From Gonatopus flavifemur (lineage: Eukaryota; Arthropoda; Insecta; Hymenoptera; Dryinidae), in NCBI GenBank assembly GCA_018340375.1, contig JAFFJZ010000006.1, positions 27,968,001 through 28,032,000 of the forward strand: 64,000 bases of DNA, in the 5' to 3' direction. This document shows positions 22,997 to 34,301 of this stretch, one piece after another (the first letter of the stretch is position 1; each line of letters begins with the position of its first letter). The translations under genes and the position numbers were made by a program. Below the pieces are notes generated by a model, which was not told where the DNA came from, did no database searches, and saw only the letters and a program-made list of their open reading frames with translations.

Positions 22997-23855
22997 TTGG
23001 AAATGTGAAATCACGTTTTTCTTTCTGTAAAACCACACCTATGAATAAGATAACAATGTATTTTGACATTTAATCTCAAGTCGAGAACGTTGCTTTTGAA
23101 TTTATTTCCATAAAATAATCCCGAGTGATAAATTGAAACGTCGGGGCTTCCTTTCATTCCTCTAACCGTGTTGATGGACTATCAATGTTACTGTACGATC
23201 AGTTGACGCATGAAAAATCTACATAAACCAACTGAGTGTTTGCGCACTAAAGTCAAATTGGCTGAAATATGTTATCCGGTTGCCCCCACGTGGGTCCCGT
23301 CTGGTACGTGGATGGTAAATGGGACGCCCAGAGAAATTTCTACCAGGGGGTTTGTTTTTGCATTGTAGTTTTGTTGGCCTTCGAGTAATGCCCAATTAAC
23401 CCCTGAGGCCTCTCGCGTCCTCTAACGTAACCTTGATATTACTCACCTATCGAGTGTAGACATCACTCGACGACGCTTGTTCTTGGTATCAACGGAGGGA
23501 GAGAAGGAGAGCATTTGACGATAAAGCGCGCTCCATTTATTCAATACCTTCACTTCACAGTTACACGTATATGTTTGTGAGTATTATTTCATATATAATG
23601 CACAATGGAGAGAGAGAGAATGGCTTCGCGTGACCTTCGTATTTACTTATGCGCATGGTAAAAACTAGTACACCGAACCGGAGGTGCGTAACATTTCAAC
23701 TGATCCGAATACGACAATCATTATTTTTTTTTTTGAAATATACTCGCTCTTCGATCAGGGGTTTCCCTAAGGGACGACACTCAAAAACACTGCCTTTGTT
23801 TCGTTTGGTTTTGTTACACCAAGATTTTCATGTTTTACGAATCTCACATCTTCTG
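22997..23855. other. Spacer with a small CCC-type relic
   Basis: About 23284-23354 ends in AATTTCTACCAGGGGG and begins GCCCCCACGTGGGTCCC, which looks like a miniature CCC-type element. The rest is unassigned, with a GA run near 23607-23618. Confidence 0.4.
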
Positions 23856-24033
23856 CACTGACAGAAAAACGATCTGATTGAAACATTCGTGGTCGCAAAA
23901 ACCTGAAATCTAGTTCGATTCACCAGGAAATGTGATTGTGATGTCCAGAAATTAACTGCATATTTTCTGGACGAACTAGATTTGAAGTTATTGCGACCGC
24001 GGATGTTTCAACCACGTCGTTTCTCTGTCAATG
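23856..24033. mobile_element. Foldback family A, copy 1 (178 bp)
   Basis: CACTGACAGAAAAACGATCT at the left and its near-complement at the right, flanked by TG on both sides. Arms contain GAAACATTCGTGGTCGCAA-type sequence. This is the short form of the family; copies at 26480-26763 and 28662-29174 keep longer middles. Confidence 0.85.
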
Positions 24034-24255
24034 TGAGTATGCTGGCAGCAAAAAATCTTCCATACCCTCTGTATCCTCCAGATGTAGCCCCCAGCGATAA
24101 CTGGCTCGTTACAATGCTCCAGGGAAAGAGATTTTACTCCAATGAAAACGCGATATCGGAAAGCGTAATTTGATACCTACGAAGGAGAAGACGTTGAATT
24201 TATCCCAAAAGTTGAGTGGACTGGAACAACATTATCTTCTCAGGGAATATTTGAA
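24034..24255 (+). pseudogene. mariner transposase relic (C-terminal part)
   Basis: The plus-strand translation shows the DD34D mariner signature segment YPPDVAPSDNW, then LQGKRFYSNENAI (family pattern YSPDLAPSD...GKRF.SNEE.I). A stop follows at about 24173. The alignment resumes in another frame with YEGEDVEFIPKVEW, as in the C-terminal YFE...F...IEKL region of mariner transposases. Only the last third survives, with at least one frameshift and no recognisable ends. It lies 125 bp downstream of the ssh donor site in the gene's direction. Confidence 0.75.
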
Positions 24256-24379
24256 ATTCCCTGACGCGGGGACACAGGAAATCATATATATTTGTCCTTC
24301 AACGATGCGTATAATCAAAAAGTAACCCTCCACGTGAGATAAAGAGAAGAAAATAATATAATAATATCTTGAAACTCAC

Positions 24380-24558
24380 CCATCGCCGTCGAGAGTGATG
24401 GCGGTATCCGCTAGAACACGGAGTACAAGACCAACGGTCGCTCTGGCGTGACAATCGATACCAAGAAGGCAACTCTCCTCGGCATCCTGTCGTCCTGTAC
24501 AAGACACCACAACCAGGTAACGTGTTCTTCCTGGATGCACAGACTCCAGTTTCACCGC
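24380..24558 (-). CDS. ssh: slingshot (cofilin phosphatase) internal exon, second half of the N-terminal domain
   Basis: This 179-nt exon encodes 59 residues plus two bases of a glycine codon. It starts AVKLESVHPGRTRYLVVV, continues with EESCLLGIDC and ends TAITLDGDG. These blocks match the conserved N-terminal (SSH-N) domain of slingshot phosphatases, which dephosphorylate cofilin (twinstar) on F-actin. Acceptor TTTCAG ends at 24559; donor GTGAGT occupies 24379-24374. The preceding exon (52327-52486) ends in a complete ATG codon, so LKM joins AVKLES in frame as in known slingshots. From memory, the Drosophila protein carries a long insertion between RTRYLV and EESCLL; here the two are only about 13 residues apart. 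The next expected residues (GFSV..., then FKPVSVQAMW) are not found between 1 and 24373, so the following intron exceeds 24 kb. The catalytic domain is outside the window. Confidence 0.95.
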
Positions 24559-25437
24559 CTGAAACGAGACGAAAGAGAAGAAAAGATTACTCCTTGATAA
24601 TATATTATATGCATATGAATTTATCAAATCGTATGATTTTTTCCCATACGGAATTAGTAATAACATCGTATAGCGATAATTATGTTGTCGTTCCACGAAG
24701 AGAGCTCTTACAACAACGTTGTTGTATCATCTTAACGCTGTATCGCTGTCTAATTATTCTGATTTATGATAGAATGCACACGCATATGGAATACGAACGT
24801 ATATATTCAAGCTCATCGATCAATCGCTTGACATTTATCTTCCCTCTCGTATGACAACACAAGCTTGTAATGTGCATTTAGAGAACTGAAAGAGAAATTT
24901 TTCAATCGTCGATATTATGTATCGTTAATTGACTAAGCCGCGTGATCCACCGTTGCGCATTAATCATAGGAAAAAAAAGTAGTCTTGGAAATGAATATTA
25001 AGGACAATATCCTAATCATTTCTAATACAGAAGAAGAAAAGAAAAAAGGAAAGAATACGAATAATCATCAAGCCATTACTCTGCGCATCTGCGAAACGAG
25101 ATTTCGCAGCGGACAATCGAACATAAATAATCATCCAACGGTAGACAATTGAAACAATAGGCGATTCAATCCAATGACATTTACGCGACATCGATTTTCC
25201 ATTCATCGGTGGTGTTCTGTTCGCCGCCGTTGGTATCTGTGAATATATATCTCGAAAAAATTAGCGGATACTCTTTCAGCGAATCACCGGGTTAAGTCAA
25301 TTATACAATAACAACAACAAGACCCGGCAGAAGATAGAAGACAGAAGACGGAGACCGCGGTGCAAGTGAGTTCGCGATTATCGCTGCATTCATCTGCAAA
25401 ATCGTTGACCCTAACCGAGGCTTGGGTTAAGTGAATG

Positions 25438-25497
25438 TGATAGCAGAAGCAGCGGCGGCGGCAGTAACAGCAGCAGCAGCAACAGCAGCAGCAGCAA
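25438..25497 (+). repeat. CAG/CGG-rich microsatellite
   Basis: Imperfect GCAGCGGCGG and CAGCAGCAGCAACAG units over about 60 bp. Intronic, so the apparent alanine run is not coding. Confidence 0.85.
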
Positions 25498-25772
25498 GTA
25501 ATTATAGAGAGCGAATAATGCTATACCGAAAGAAAGAAGACGAGGACTTTTATATACCTTGTCTTCCCTTTACTCTGATATCCACTGTTTCGATGCGGTT
25601 ATTAAATACTATATGTATACATACACGTAGATATAAGCGGTACAAAGAGAGTCCGCATAATTGTGCCTGTCGTGAAAGCATCGAAGAGCAAATCATCGTG
25701 TAAGAGAATATATCGATACACACAACCAGGAAGTTCAACGGTAGCTAAAGCTCGTTGTGTAACAGACTCCAA

Positions 25773-25808
25773 CTTCTTTTCTTCTTCTTCTTCTTCTTCT
25801 TCTTCTTC
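25773..25808 (+). repeat. (TTC)n microsatellite
   Basis: About eleven TTC units, followed near 25850 by a short GTG run. Polypyrimidine on the plus strand, so polypurine in the transcript. Confidence 0.9.
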
Positions 25809-26275
25809 ATCTCCTCATTTATTCGTTTCTACTTCTTCTTCCGGTACGGCAGTGGTGGTGGTGGTGGTGTTATTAACCTTTTTCCCAACAACCGCAAATC
25901 TTCGTATCTGGAACGATCTGATTCAACATTTCTGTTCATTCGTTCTCAAACTACGATCGTATCTCGAGGAAACTATAAGAATCTGCAGTATGAGAGTTAT
26001 TCGGTAGATCTCGAAGCGGGTAGAGTCTCCGCAGGGAGAATCGATAACACTGATTTCAACATTTTTACTCGAGTTTGTTCGCTTTCAGGGACTTTGTAGA
26101 AACTCCAGTGGTGATTCGACTGTCAGTGCGGTGATCAATTTTGGAATTTCTCTACCCTTTTTTGTTGACTATTCCGATCTAAGGGAAAAAGTGTATGTGG
26201 TTGATATTTGGATGGTTGGGAATTAGCTATAGTAGCTATTCTTCAACTGTAGCGACACAAGTTATTGCTATAGTA

Positions 26276-26408
26276 CACTGAGAAAAAGTCACAGCAGCTA
26301 TATTTTCACCATCCCAGTGCTTCTCGTAGCTACTCCAATGGAAAATATGGCTCCTTTGACCACAAAAATGTACTTGGGCTCGTTTTCAGCTACAGTTTTT
26401 TCTCAGTG
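26276..26408. mobile_element. CAC-type MITE, 133 bp
   Basis: CACTGAGAAAAAGTCACAGC at the left, ...TTTTTTCTCAGTG at the right, TA on both sides. Inserted in a region of GCTATAG/AGCTAC words (26215-26475), itself probably another worn element. Confidence 0.75.
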
Positions 26409-26479
26409 TAGCTAAAATCTAGCTTTTGCAGCAATTTTTTTCGCTATTCAAATATCAAATACAGGGAATAGCTAACACA

Positions 26480-26763
26480 CACTGACAGAAAAACGACCTG
26501 GTTGAAACATTCCCGGTCGCAATAACTTGAAATCTGATTCGATTCACCAGGAAATGTGATTGTGATGTCCAGAAAAAGTGGTTGAAGCGAAAATCAACTA
26601 CATTTTCCAGGCTAGGAAAACCAAATTCTTTTTTTGATGTGATAACCAGAATATGTAGTTAATTTCGGCTTCGACCACTTATTCTGGACATCACAACCAC
26701 ATTTCCTAGTGAATTGAACCATAATTCAAGTTATTGCGACCACGAATGTTCCAACCAGATCGA
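26480..26763. mobile_element. Foldback family A, copy 2
   Basis: Starts CACTGACAGAAAAACGACCT. Arms include GGAAATGTGATTGTGATGTC and, inverted, GACATCACAACCACATTTCC. The pairing stops near 26763, before the terminal TTTTTCTGTCAGTG, so the right end is lost. Confidence 0.75.
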
Positions 26764-27630
26764 GCTAACTCCTAGGTACCGTAGCGAAGGGACCGTTCCA
26801 AATCCAAAAAAACCTGCCCGAAAGTCAAAGCTTTTTTCCCAGAGATTTGAACTGTCATGTTCATTAAAGGAGAGTTTGGTCTATTTATTTCCGAAATTAG
26901 ATATATCTGAACCTTGTCGATTGTCTCTGAGGCACAGTTCGAAGTAGACTTGAAACTGTAACGTTATTTGCGCTCGAAAATGAAGAAAATTGTGGTCCAG
27001 TTGAAATGTGAATTAGAAATCGAAATATCCATCGATTTCAACCTTTGGAGATGGATTCGACTTCCAAAGGTCTATCGAATTCAATGATATTTTATAAAAT
27101 TTGGAAAGGATGTACATGTTTTTTTGAATTGGTGACAAAGTTTGTGAAAATATGGAGAAATGTTGAGAAAAGAATCGTTTCCATGTGGAGTACACGGAAA
27201 AAAGCAAACACCACTGGTTCCTGTGAACGACAGCGATCGGTTGAAAAACAAATGAAAAGACGCTTGTATTGTAATGAAATTCGTTGATGCTGACTGGACA
27301 ATAATGAGGACTGGGAAACGCAGTACTGCATGGAATGAAGTTTTCTTTTTCCCGTTTAGAAGTGAAGTGGTCGGTGTTGCTCGGTCAAAAAAACTCGGAT
27401 GAAGTTGACCCCCCCCCCCCCCCACTTGGAGCAAAAAACAGCTGCGGATAGCGATTTCATCGAAGTTTAGTGAAAATATTTTCGGAATAGCTTGGGATGA
27501 GAATAAGCAAAATCGATTCCATTGAATTCATTACCAAAAATGGTTGAAATTCAGTTTAAAATCGGTATTTTGGAAAACAGGGGCGGAAATCGAAAGATAC
27601 TCTAAAGAAACGAGAGGTTTTGCAACACGT
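26764..27630. other. Intron sequence with a copy of dispersed repeat E
   Basis: Mostly unassigned. About 27510-27628 matches repeat E (AGTTTAAAATCGGTATTTTG, GAAAACAGGGGCGG, GGTTTTGCAACACG). A C run stands at 27410-27422. Confidence 0.5.
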
Positions 27631-28456
27631 CCCGACTGGAAATTGTCATCGGGTTGACCCAACATATGATAAGGACCTAACAAGGTCATCCGAAATGAGG
27701 CATATCTGTTACAGTCCTGATCAGGATTAGGTGTGGATGCCCCACGTATAAATAAGCTCATTTGGTCCTAGTCCTAAAAGGCTGAAGTGGGTTTTCCTCG
27801 CTGTATCCTCATTGGGACCTCGTTAGTTCATCCTCAGATCATGAAGATAGTTTAATAAACTGAATAAAAAAATGTACAGTCTTGATTGTAGACTGTACAC
27901 TCTTTGATTCAACACATTTTCCTCAAATTAGAAGGTAAATCTCGAAGGATTCTCAACTGCCTTGCTAAAAATGGCCCTTCCTCCAAATTGGACCATCAAA
28001 GGCCCTAACTTGACCCAGATCGCGCCAAGTTGGCCCAAAGCAGGGCCTGAGAAGACAAAATGTCACGTTTCTAGCTGAGTGTGCCTATTTTTAAATTCAA
28101 TCTGTTCATTCCAAATACATTACCTACTTCTCAAAACTGTTGACTATTTTGTTCAATCTATCCCTAACGTATTGAAACCAAATTTTATCGAATCAATTCA
28201 CTGATGTTCAATCTGTTTAATGTCTCTTTAATCTTTTGATTTTGCTTTGGATTTCCTGTTCATATCCTAATTTCGAGTTATTTTGGAGGTTTCTGTATGG
28301 AATTCCTCATGAAAGCCCGATTAGTCTCTCCTGATGAGGTCCTTATAATAGTGAAGCGTGACATGACTTGTCAGGTCCTGATAAGGTTGCCTTATCAGGA
28401 CCTGAGCTGGATCAAGGTTTACCTGATCAGGTCCATGGGGTAAATTTCCAGTCGGG
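27631..28456. mobile_element. CCC-type element with CCTGATCAGG words
   Basis: Terminal inverted repeat CCCGACTGGAAATT. The flanks (GT left, AC right) do not match, so no duplication is claimed. Words: CCTGATCAGG, TCCTGATAAGG and CTTATCAGGACC, mainly 27690-27740 and 28360-28440. A GGCCC-word patch lies at 27970-28055. Confidence 0.65.
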
Positions 28457-28661
28457 ACTGCGCATATTCAACCCTAGTAGAAATTTTGGATGGGAAAAAA
28501 TACCAGGGTCCGGTGACGCATGCCTGAATTCTTATCAGGTCCTCATCAAGTTTCCTTACGGTTTTCCCTATTCTACACCCGCGTTACAACTCTATTTGAA
28601 TCCTATTAGGGAAATCAGATAAGTCCCTTGTGAGGGCCTGATAAGATTTTCCTTATTCACG

Positions 28662-29174
28662 CATTGACAGAAAAAAGACCTTGTTGAAACATCCGTGGCC
28701 GCAATGACTTGAAATCTGATTCGATTCGCCAGGAAATGTGATTGGGATGTCCAAAAAAAGTGGTTGAAGCCAAAATTAACTACATATTCTGTTTATCACC
28801 ACTGTTAGAAAAATCTGCGTGAAACTTCATAAGAATATTATGAAGTTTTTTATATAATCATTTCATTAAATTTCATAATAAAATATTGAATTCAATAATT
28901 CTTAATTGTAATAATATATTTGTGTAATTTCATCATCAACATTAAATTTAAGAACTATTATTGAATTTAATATGAAAATATGGTATTTCATAAAGAATTT
29001 CGTATTAAATTTAAGAATTTTTCCGAATCTGGTTTTTCTAACCTGAGAAATGTAGTTCATTTTTGCTTCAACCACTGTTTCTCGACATCACAATCAGATT
29101 TCCTGGTTAAATCGAACCAGATTCCAAGTTATTGCGACCACGAATGTTTCAACAAGGTCGTTTTTCTGTCGGTA
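28662..29174. mobile_element. Foldback family A, copy 3, with 2-bp duplication
   Basis: Starts CATTGACAGAAAA; the right end reads TACCGACAGAAAAA as reverse complement. Flanked by CG on both sides. The paralogous site near 18223 reads TTATTCACGGTTTCCGG with a single CG, so the insertion duplicated two bases. Middle disrupted by family B. Confidence 0.85.
28800..29030. mobile_element. Family B element nested in family A
   Basis: Starts CACTGTTAGAAAAATCTG, the same as 34302. The interior is AT-rich with AAATTTAAGAA and TTATGAAATTTAATG-type words in both orientations. The right terminus is rearranged (CAGTG missing), so the right boundary is approximate. Confidence 0.6.
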
Positions 29175-29424
29175 CGGTTTCCGGATTCTAACCTGATCAG
29201 GACCTTATTAAAAATAGGGAACGCCTGATCAAATTTCTACTAGCGACTGCATTAAATGACATATCAAAAACTGATGGCAAGAAATCAAATCCTTTCACTT
29301 GAGATGCATTTATCTTCAAAGATCAGTACCATAAAATCTAGTTGATAAAAATAGATATGCAAGATCTCGAACACTTTAATTGATGATCGATCAAGTTCCT
29401 AGTAGCTGTTCTCCTGCCCTCCCA

Positions 29425-29562
29425 ACACGGAAGAGAGAAATTTCCTCTCGAACGAAAAGATAAGCTCCCTTCTGGCTGCCTAAAGTGTGAAATTTCACTC
29501 TTTCGGGAACCCATCCTTTCGTCCGAGTGGAAATTTCGCTCTTCCTCCCAATGCAGAGAGTA
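29425..29562. repeat. GAGTGAAA/TTTCACTC word cluster
   Basis: Words GTGTGAAATTTCACTC, GAGTGGAAATTTCGCTC and GAGAGAAATTTCCTCTC lie close together. Related in words to 21266-21537 and 33581-33838 but not alignable end to end. Confidence 0.45.
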
Positions 29563-30349
29563 AAATATGTTTCATAATACCCCTACTTCAGCAACAATTG
29601 TATTAACAAAATAAACATATCGAAAGCCAAAGAGAAGAAGACGTTGAACAGGAACCCAGGAAATATACTCCGAAGCAACGTCTGGCAATTAGTCGAGACT
29701 TCAGAACGAAGTGCTTTCCAGTCACGCACCAACGATCCTCCATCTCGGGAGCAAAAGACGATTGTATACAGCTGGTTGATTATCCATTTCTTTTTTGCCT
29801 CTCCTTTCCCCGTTCCCAACTGGATTCAATGACCGTAGAAGAAAATAATAGTTCAATTGTGAATATGTAGAAGAACAAAAAAAAACGAGTTTTCAATCTC
29901 GTATATACGAAGATATTCCTTAGAACGATGATTATATTGATAGAAGAAGGAAATATCATTTTCTCGTTTCCCCTTTAACCCAAGCGCGAATTTCTCGAAA
30001 GCCACACCTAAGTCAACTTCTCTCTAATAATTTACATTTCTTTTCACATTTGTTTTGTAGTGGCGTGGTACGCTTATTACCTGACAAAACAGAATTTCAC
30101 TATATTATCTGTTGCCGCTGCTACCGCACCATACCACACCTGCGTCGCCGCTTCGCAATCACGTTTAATTGCGCCAATGTAATTAGAGAACGCAGTTATC
30201 CACGAGGCTGGACATAACCGGTCCACTACTGGTCTTTTCTTACGACCCGTCATCGTCGCCGCTCTCCCCGACTTTCCGCGCCCCAAACACGCTCATTTGT
30301 TCCCGTCGTTCAATTTTCTTTCGGCGTGTAGTACTTTCTCGCTTCGCTG

Positions 30350-30350
<1 letters not shown>

Positions 30351-30386
<36 letters not shown>
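30351..30386 (+). repeat. (GATA)n microsatellite
   Basis: About nine uninterrupted GATA units. Confidence 0.95.
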
Positions 30387-31460
30387 CGATCGTTCGGAGA
30401 GAATCTCACGCCAAGGGATAGCCAAGGAAAAACAAATTGCTTTTCTGTTCAACGTTCGACTTCGCGTTCTTTTTTTCCTAACAATCTTATACAATTTCAG
30501 AATCTCTCTTCCTCTTTTCTTATTCCAAGGGACATCATCTGCGGGATATTATGATGAATTTTTCCCTTTTGAAAATTATATACAATACACACGTGTTTGA
30601 AAGAAGTTGAATCGTAGTAACGTGTCGTCGTGAAGTATAATTTCAGCTACGTAACTCGATTCTTTCGAATTAACGACGATGGTGAGTGGGTTAATTTAAG
30701 TATGTATAGAGCGGGAGCGTTCATTTACCTATACATATACACCTATTGCACGTTGCACACTTCCGGACCCGGTAATTACACGCACTTAACCCCGTTGAAC
30801 GTTGAATCAATCAGTCCAGCTGGTCTCCCCATAAAATCAACCATAAGTTTATTTCCTATCACAACTCACGACGTTGTCGTTGGCTTGTTAAAAAGAGTTC
30901 TTCCGAGAAGAAAAGATTTTGTCTTCCGGTTCAAGTAAATCATGAAACATTTATACTTTTTTTTATTCATAAAAACTGTACGAGCTAGCTAATCGACAAT
31001 TCTTACGTAACAATCGCAAGGTACATTATACATTTATGAACGTTATAATAAATATACATTGCTCCAATCGTGTTCGATGAAATAAGTTGCGTAAAATCTG
31101 TATGTAAAATGCAACAGGTATAACACAACAGGTACACTTCGACCCCGAAACGTCAAAACTTGAATAACGAGAGTTCGGTTCCTCTATGGACGAGGAAAGA
31201 ATCGGTCGGCGGCGTTCACTTTCATCGACGTTCAACTCCTCACGAGGAGGAGAGGAACCAACGCCAACCGGGAATTGATTAAGCAAATTTATTATCTAGC
31301 CCGAAGTTTATAATAATAAAAATCGAACGTATAGGACTGTTGGGAAAAAGAAAAAATAAGAAGAGGAACCTCTGGAACCATGGGAAAATCCTTCTTGCCG
31401 CCATTCGTCGACCCGCTTTCGTTCGCGCAGATGCTGTGGATGGCTATATATTATCATCCT

Positions 31461-31466
31461 ATATAG

Positions 31467-31492
<26 letters not shown>
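31461..31492. repeat. (TA)n microsatellite
   Basis: About 32 bp of TA alternation with one interruption. A second, shorter run lies near 31788-31800. Confidence 0.9.
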
Positions 31493-31497
<5 letters not shown>

Positions 31498-32414
31498 TAG
31501 GAACGTGTAATGGCATCGGGTAGTACCAGTATTAAAGATCGAGAGGATCGAGAAACACTTTCACGTTGGCCTTTCGCGCTTTGCGGTTATACCTTTACGT
31601 ATGTATATACATTCGTATTTGTTCGTCGTCGTGGGATTCTTTATAGCTCTAGAAGATCGACTATGTACAGGATTACATATCGTCTCGACCTGGTTTTCCG
31701 TCTAGACGATGATACATACAAAGCAGCACCTTTCGATTCCTTTCCGCGATTCTAATGCGCGCCGTTGCCTCCTCCCACTATATATCATATATATATATAT
31801 ACGTATATACTATACAAACACCAAACCCTACCTTCCCTGGATTCGAATTACAACGGAAGATATCTGTGTTCTTCGAAGGTATTTAAAGAGCGAGAGTGTC
31901 AAGATGGACTGGAATGATATTACCCGTGGAAGAGGAGAGAAAACAAACGAGCAAATAAAACTTGATAATTGATGATGGTACTCGATGAATCGTTCAAACG
32001 TGTGGGTCTATTAAAATGAAAATCACAGCAATCAAATGTTGTTTCAATTTTTCAATCGTCGAGAATTGTTTGGTAAGATCTTTATTTATATTCTGGTATA
32101 CGTTTTCACTTGTGAAAAGGTTATCTCATTGTTTATCGAGGGAATTTAAAACCTCTGAGATGAATTAATTGTGTTTTCTATGGAACCTCGATGGGGAAAC
32201 TTGAATTATGTAATTGTCGTTCCACGACGAGTGACAAATACAATTTTCACTCTGTTTTATTGTGATCAACGTGATACCGAGATGAGAAGAGACTGGGAGG
32301 GGTTTTCTTGACGACATATTTGATACTTGTGAAGAGGATATGAAAGTTTCATGTTTTGTCGTAGTAGAGGAGGTTTGGAGGACCGAGCAGCTGAGGTGCA
32401 CGCACCGTAAAGAT

Positions 32415-32557
32415 GTAATTTCTTACAGCCCCTGTTTTCTGAATTTTCAGATCAATTTTACTGTACTTTGAGGAACTTCAACTGAATTTCAGAGCTTATT
32501 CTGAGAATTCAATCATGTTTCTTAAAATTCAGAAAAAAACTGGCTGTAAGAAATTAC
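32415..32557. repeat. Hairpin MITE-like repeat with CTGAA/TTCAG words
   Basis: Arms GTAATTTCTTACAGCC and GGCTGTAAGAAATTAC; between them CTGAATTTTCAG, CTGAATTTCAG and TTCTGAGAATTC words. Confidence 0.65.
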
Positions 32558-32606
32558 AGTCACACGACACTGTAAAAAGTAAAACTCACTCTCATCCCGA
32601 ATATTA

Positions 32607-32833
32607 CACGGATAAAAAATGGTTTGCTACTATAGCGCCTACAAAGAAATTCGTTGTCTTTGCGAAAATATTCACTTCCGCAGCAAAGACGTTAGTTCTG
32701 TTAACAAATTTGTTTATGTCAGCAAAAAAGTGTGGTTGTGTCGATCATTTTTCTCGCTCTTGCAGCCAATTTTTTTTGTAGGCGCTATAGTAACAGATCT
32801 GATTGTTATGCCAGCAATACTTTTTTCTCAGTG
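32607..32833. mobile_element. CAC-type MITE, 227 bp
   Basis: CACGGATAAAAAATGG at the left, ...TTTTTTCTCAGTG at the right, flanked by TA on both sides. CTACTATAGCGCCTACAAAG near the left pairs with GTAGGCGCTATAGTAAC near the right. Confidence 0.8.
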
Positions 32834-32947
32834 TAGCGGATTTTAAGATGCAACCAAAACTATAGCCCCGTTTCAATTAAAATTAACCACCGAAAACAAA
32901 TGCCAACACAATGAAAAAGACTGAATTTCAGTCAAGTTTCCAAGTAA

Positions 32948-33200
32948 CCCGTGTGGATATTTCTCCCGGGCTCAGACCTGGGCCAAGTTTATAATCCCTA
33001 CTTGAAAAGTGGTCCCAACTTGGAATGTTACGCTTTTCAATCTAGGCCCCGTAATGGTATCGAAAATCTAGGCAAAACAATGGTAGCCAACTCGGGGCAT
33101 ATATGGGCTGTGGGTGGGCAACCTTGTATTGGATGCCTAAGATATACCCTTGAGGAGCCAAGGCCTACCTTAGGATGCCCAGGATTGATTTTCTCACGAG
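32948..33200. repeat. Partial CCC-type element with GGCCC/GGGCC words
   Basis: Begins CCCGTGTGGATATTTC like 11432 and is rich in TTGG, GGCCCC and CCTAAG/CTTAGG words. No matching right end was found. Confidence 0.5.
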
Positions 33201-33580
33201 AAGATGCAACCGCTTTCAGTCCGGCTTTTCACTGTGCATTCTCTGAATTTTTTCACAGTGCACCGACAACTTGTACAGAACTGACAGTTCTGGACCGTTC
33301 GTGAATCTTTGTCTTGATCAGTGATACAAAACCATGAAAATTCAAGCTAGGAGATGAACTGGAAAATCAATAGCATGATTTCTAAAGAAAACAATCAACA
33401 CATAATATAATTCGTAAATTCAAGTGTTCCAGAACCTCTCAATTCATCAGGAGATCTTCCAATTTCTGTTTCTGTTCCCCGAAATCCCGACTTTCGGCGG
33501 TTCGTCAATTCATCCAACGAAATCCATCATTTTCTAAGCACAAACTATCCGTTCTTTTGAAGGCTATTTCTATCAAAGGC
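33201..33580. other. Spacer with an inverted copy of repeat E
   Basis: About 33445-33545 contains the complement of the E landmarks (GTTCCCCGAAATCCCGAC). Otherwise unassigned. Confidence 0.4.
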
Positions 33581-33838
33581 CGCTCTCTAAATCTGAAGGA
33601 GTGAAAAATCATGTGTTTCACTCCACCAAGTCTCAGAAGTGAACCAGTCCGCTCGTTTCGAGTGAAACCTCGCTCTTTTAGAGTGAAAAATTGACTCTAG
33701 AATTTGAGTGGTTGTGAGTTTCTAACCTCAAACCTTAGAATATCACTCTAAAAGAGTGGAAATTTCACTCAAAATTCCGACAGGCTCACTTTTGGCTGGT
33801 TGAAGAGTGAAATCTCGTTCTAAAAATTTTAGAGAGCG
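33581..33838. mobile_element. MITE with GAGTGAAA/TTTCACTC words, copy 2
   Basis: Ends CGCTCTCTAAAT and ...TTTTAGAGAGCG. Aligns along its length with 21266-21537. The word GAGTGAAA and its complement recur in both orientations. Confidence 0.8.
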
Positions 33839-33848
33839 ATTGATGATT

Positions 33849-33954
33849 ATGAAGTTGGAACTAGCGGCTAAAACCTGGCAGCAGATTGATGTAGCTTTCA
33901 ATTAAAAGTTACAAGAATTGGATGCTAGCTTTTGGCCGCCAGTTTCGACTTCAT
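33849..33954. repeat. Palindromic repeat D, copy 1
   Basis: ATGAAGTTGGAACTAGCGGC at the left pairs with GCTAGC...GCCAGTTTCGACTTCAT at the right. Middle AAAGTTACAAGAATTGG as in 61688-61866. Confidence 0.65.
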
Positions 33955-33960
33955 TTGATA

Positions 33961-34243
33961 CACGGAGAGAAGAGATTTCACTATTCCAATGAATCCGTCT
34001 CCGCTGAGTGGATTGAATAATCTAACGATGACAATTTGCTGTGTTAACAAACTAATTTTTTGTGTTTACAAATTGATTTGTCATATTTATCCATCTCTCG
34101 CTGGTCTTGCGAGGCTCTTGATTCGCTAGAGTAATAAATTGCCGGTCATTTTAGCAAACTTTCTTGCTATCCACGTAATAATTAGCAAATTCCGCTGAAA
34201 ACAGCGAAATTCTCGCTATTTCAGCGCAGTTTTCTTCTCCGTG
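33961..34243. mobile_element. CAC-type MITE, 283 bp
   Basis: CACGGAGAGAAGAGATTTC at the left, ...TTTTCTTCTCCGTG at the right, TA on both sides. Right half rich in AGCGAAA, AGCAAA and GCTATT words. Confidence 0.75.
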
Positions 34244-34301
34244 TAATTATTTCTCAATAGATTCCTGTGAGATTTCCAATCACTTGACAATTAAATATCT
34301 T

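Larger units (their letters stand above)
24559..26275. other. ssh intron, repeat-poor block upstream of the exon
   Basis: First part of the 27.8-kb intron (24559-52326), nearest the acceptor. Unique sequence with two simple-repeat stretches (25438-25497 and 25773-25808). No further exon recognised. From about 26215, GCTATAG/CTATAGC words begin (an older element around 26276-26408). Confidence 0.5.
28472..29245. mobile_element. CCC-type element carrying two nested insertions
   Basis: Left CCCTAGTAGAAATTTTGG, right (reverse complement) CGCTAGTAGAAATTTGATC. Host sequence 28555-28661 and 29175-29235 matches the copy at 18115-18280. Interrupted by family A copy 3 (28662-29174), which is itself interrupted by family B (from 28800): three insertion layers. 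Confidence 0.75.
29563..32414. other. ssh intron, large repeat-poor block
   Basis: 2.9 kb of mostly unique sequence with CG-containing stretches and simple repeats only. No exon recognised on either strand. Candidate location for regulatory DNA or unannotated alternative first exons, but nothing in the sequence proves either. Confidence 0.45.

Noticed and set aside
1..24373. Next slingshot exon (GFSV..., FKPVSVQAMW)
   Set aside because: No complement of the Met-Trp codon pair in a suitable context was seen; the exon must lie beyond position 1.
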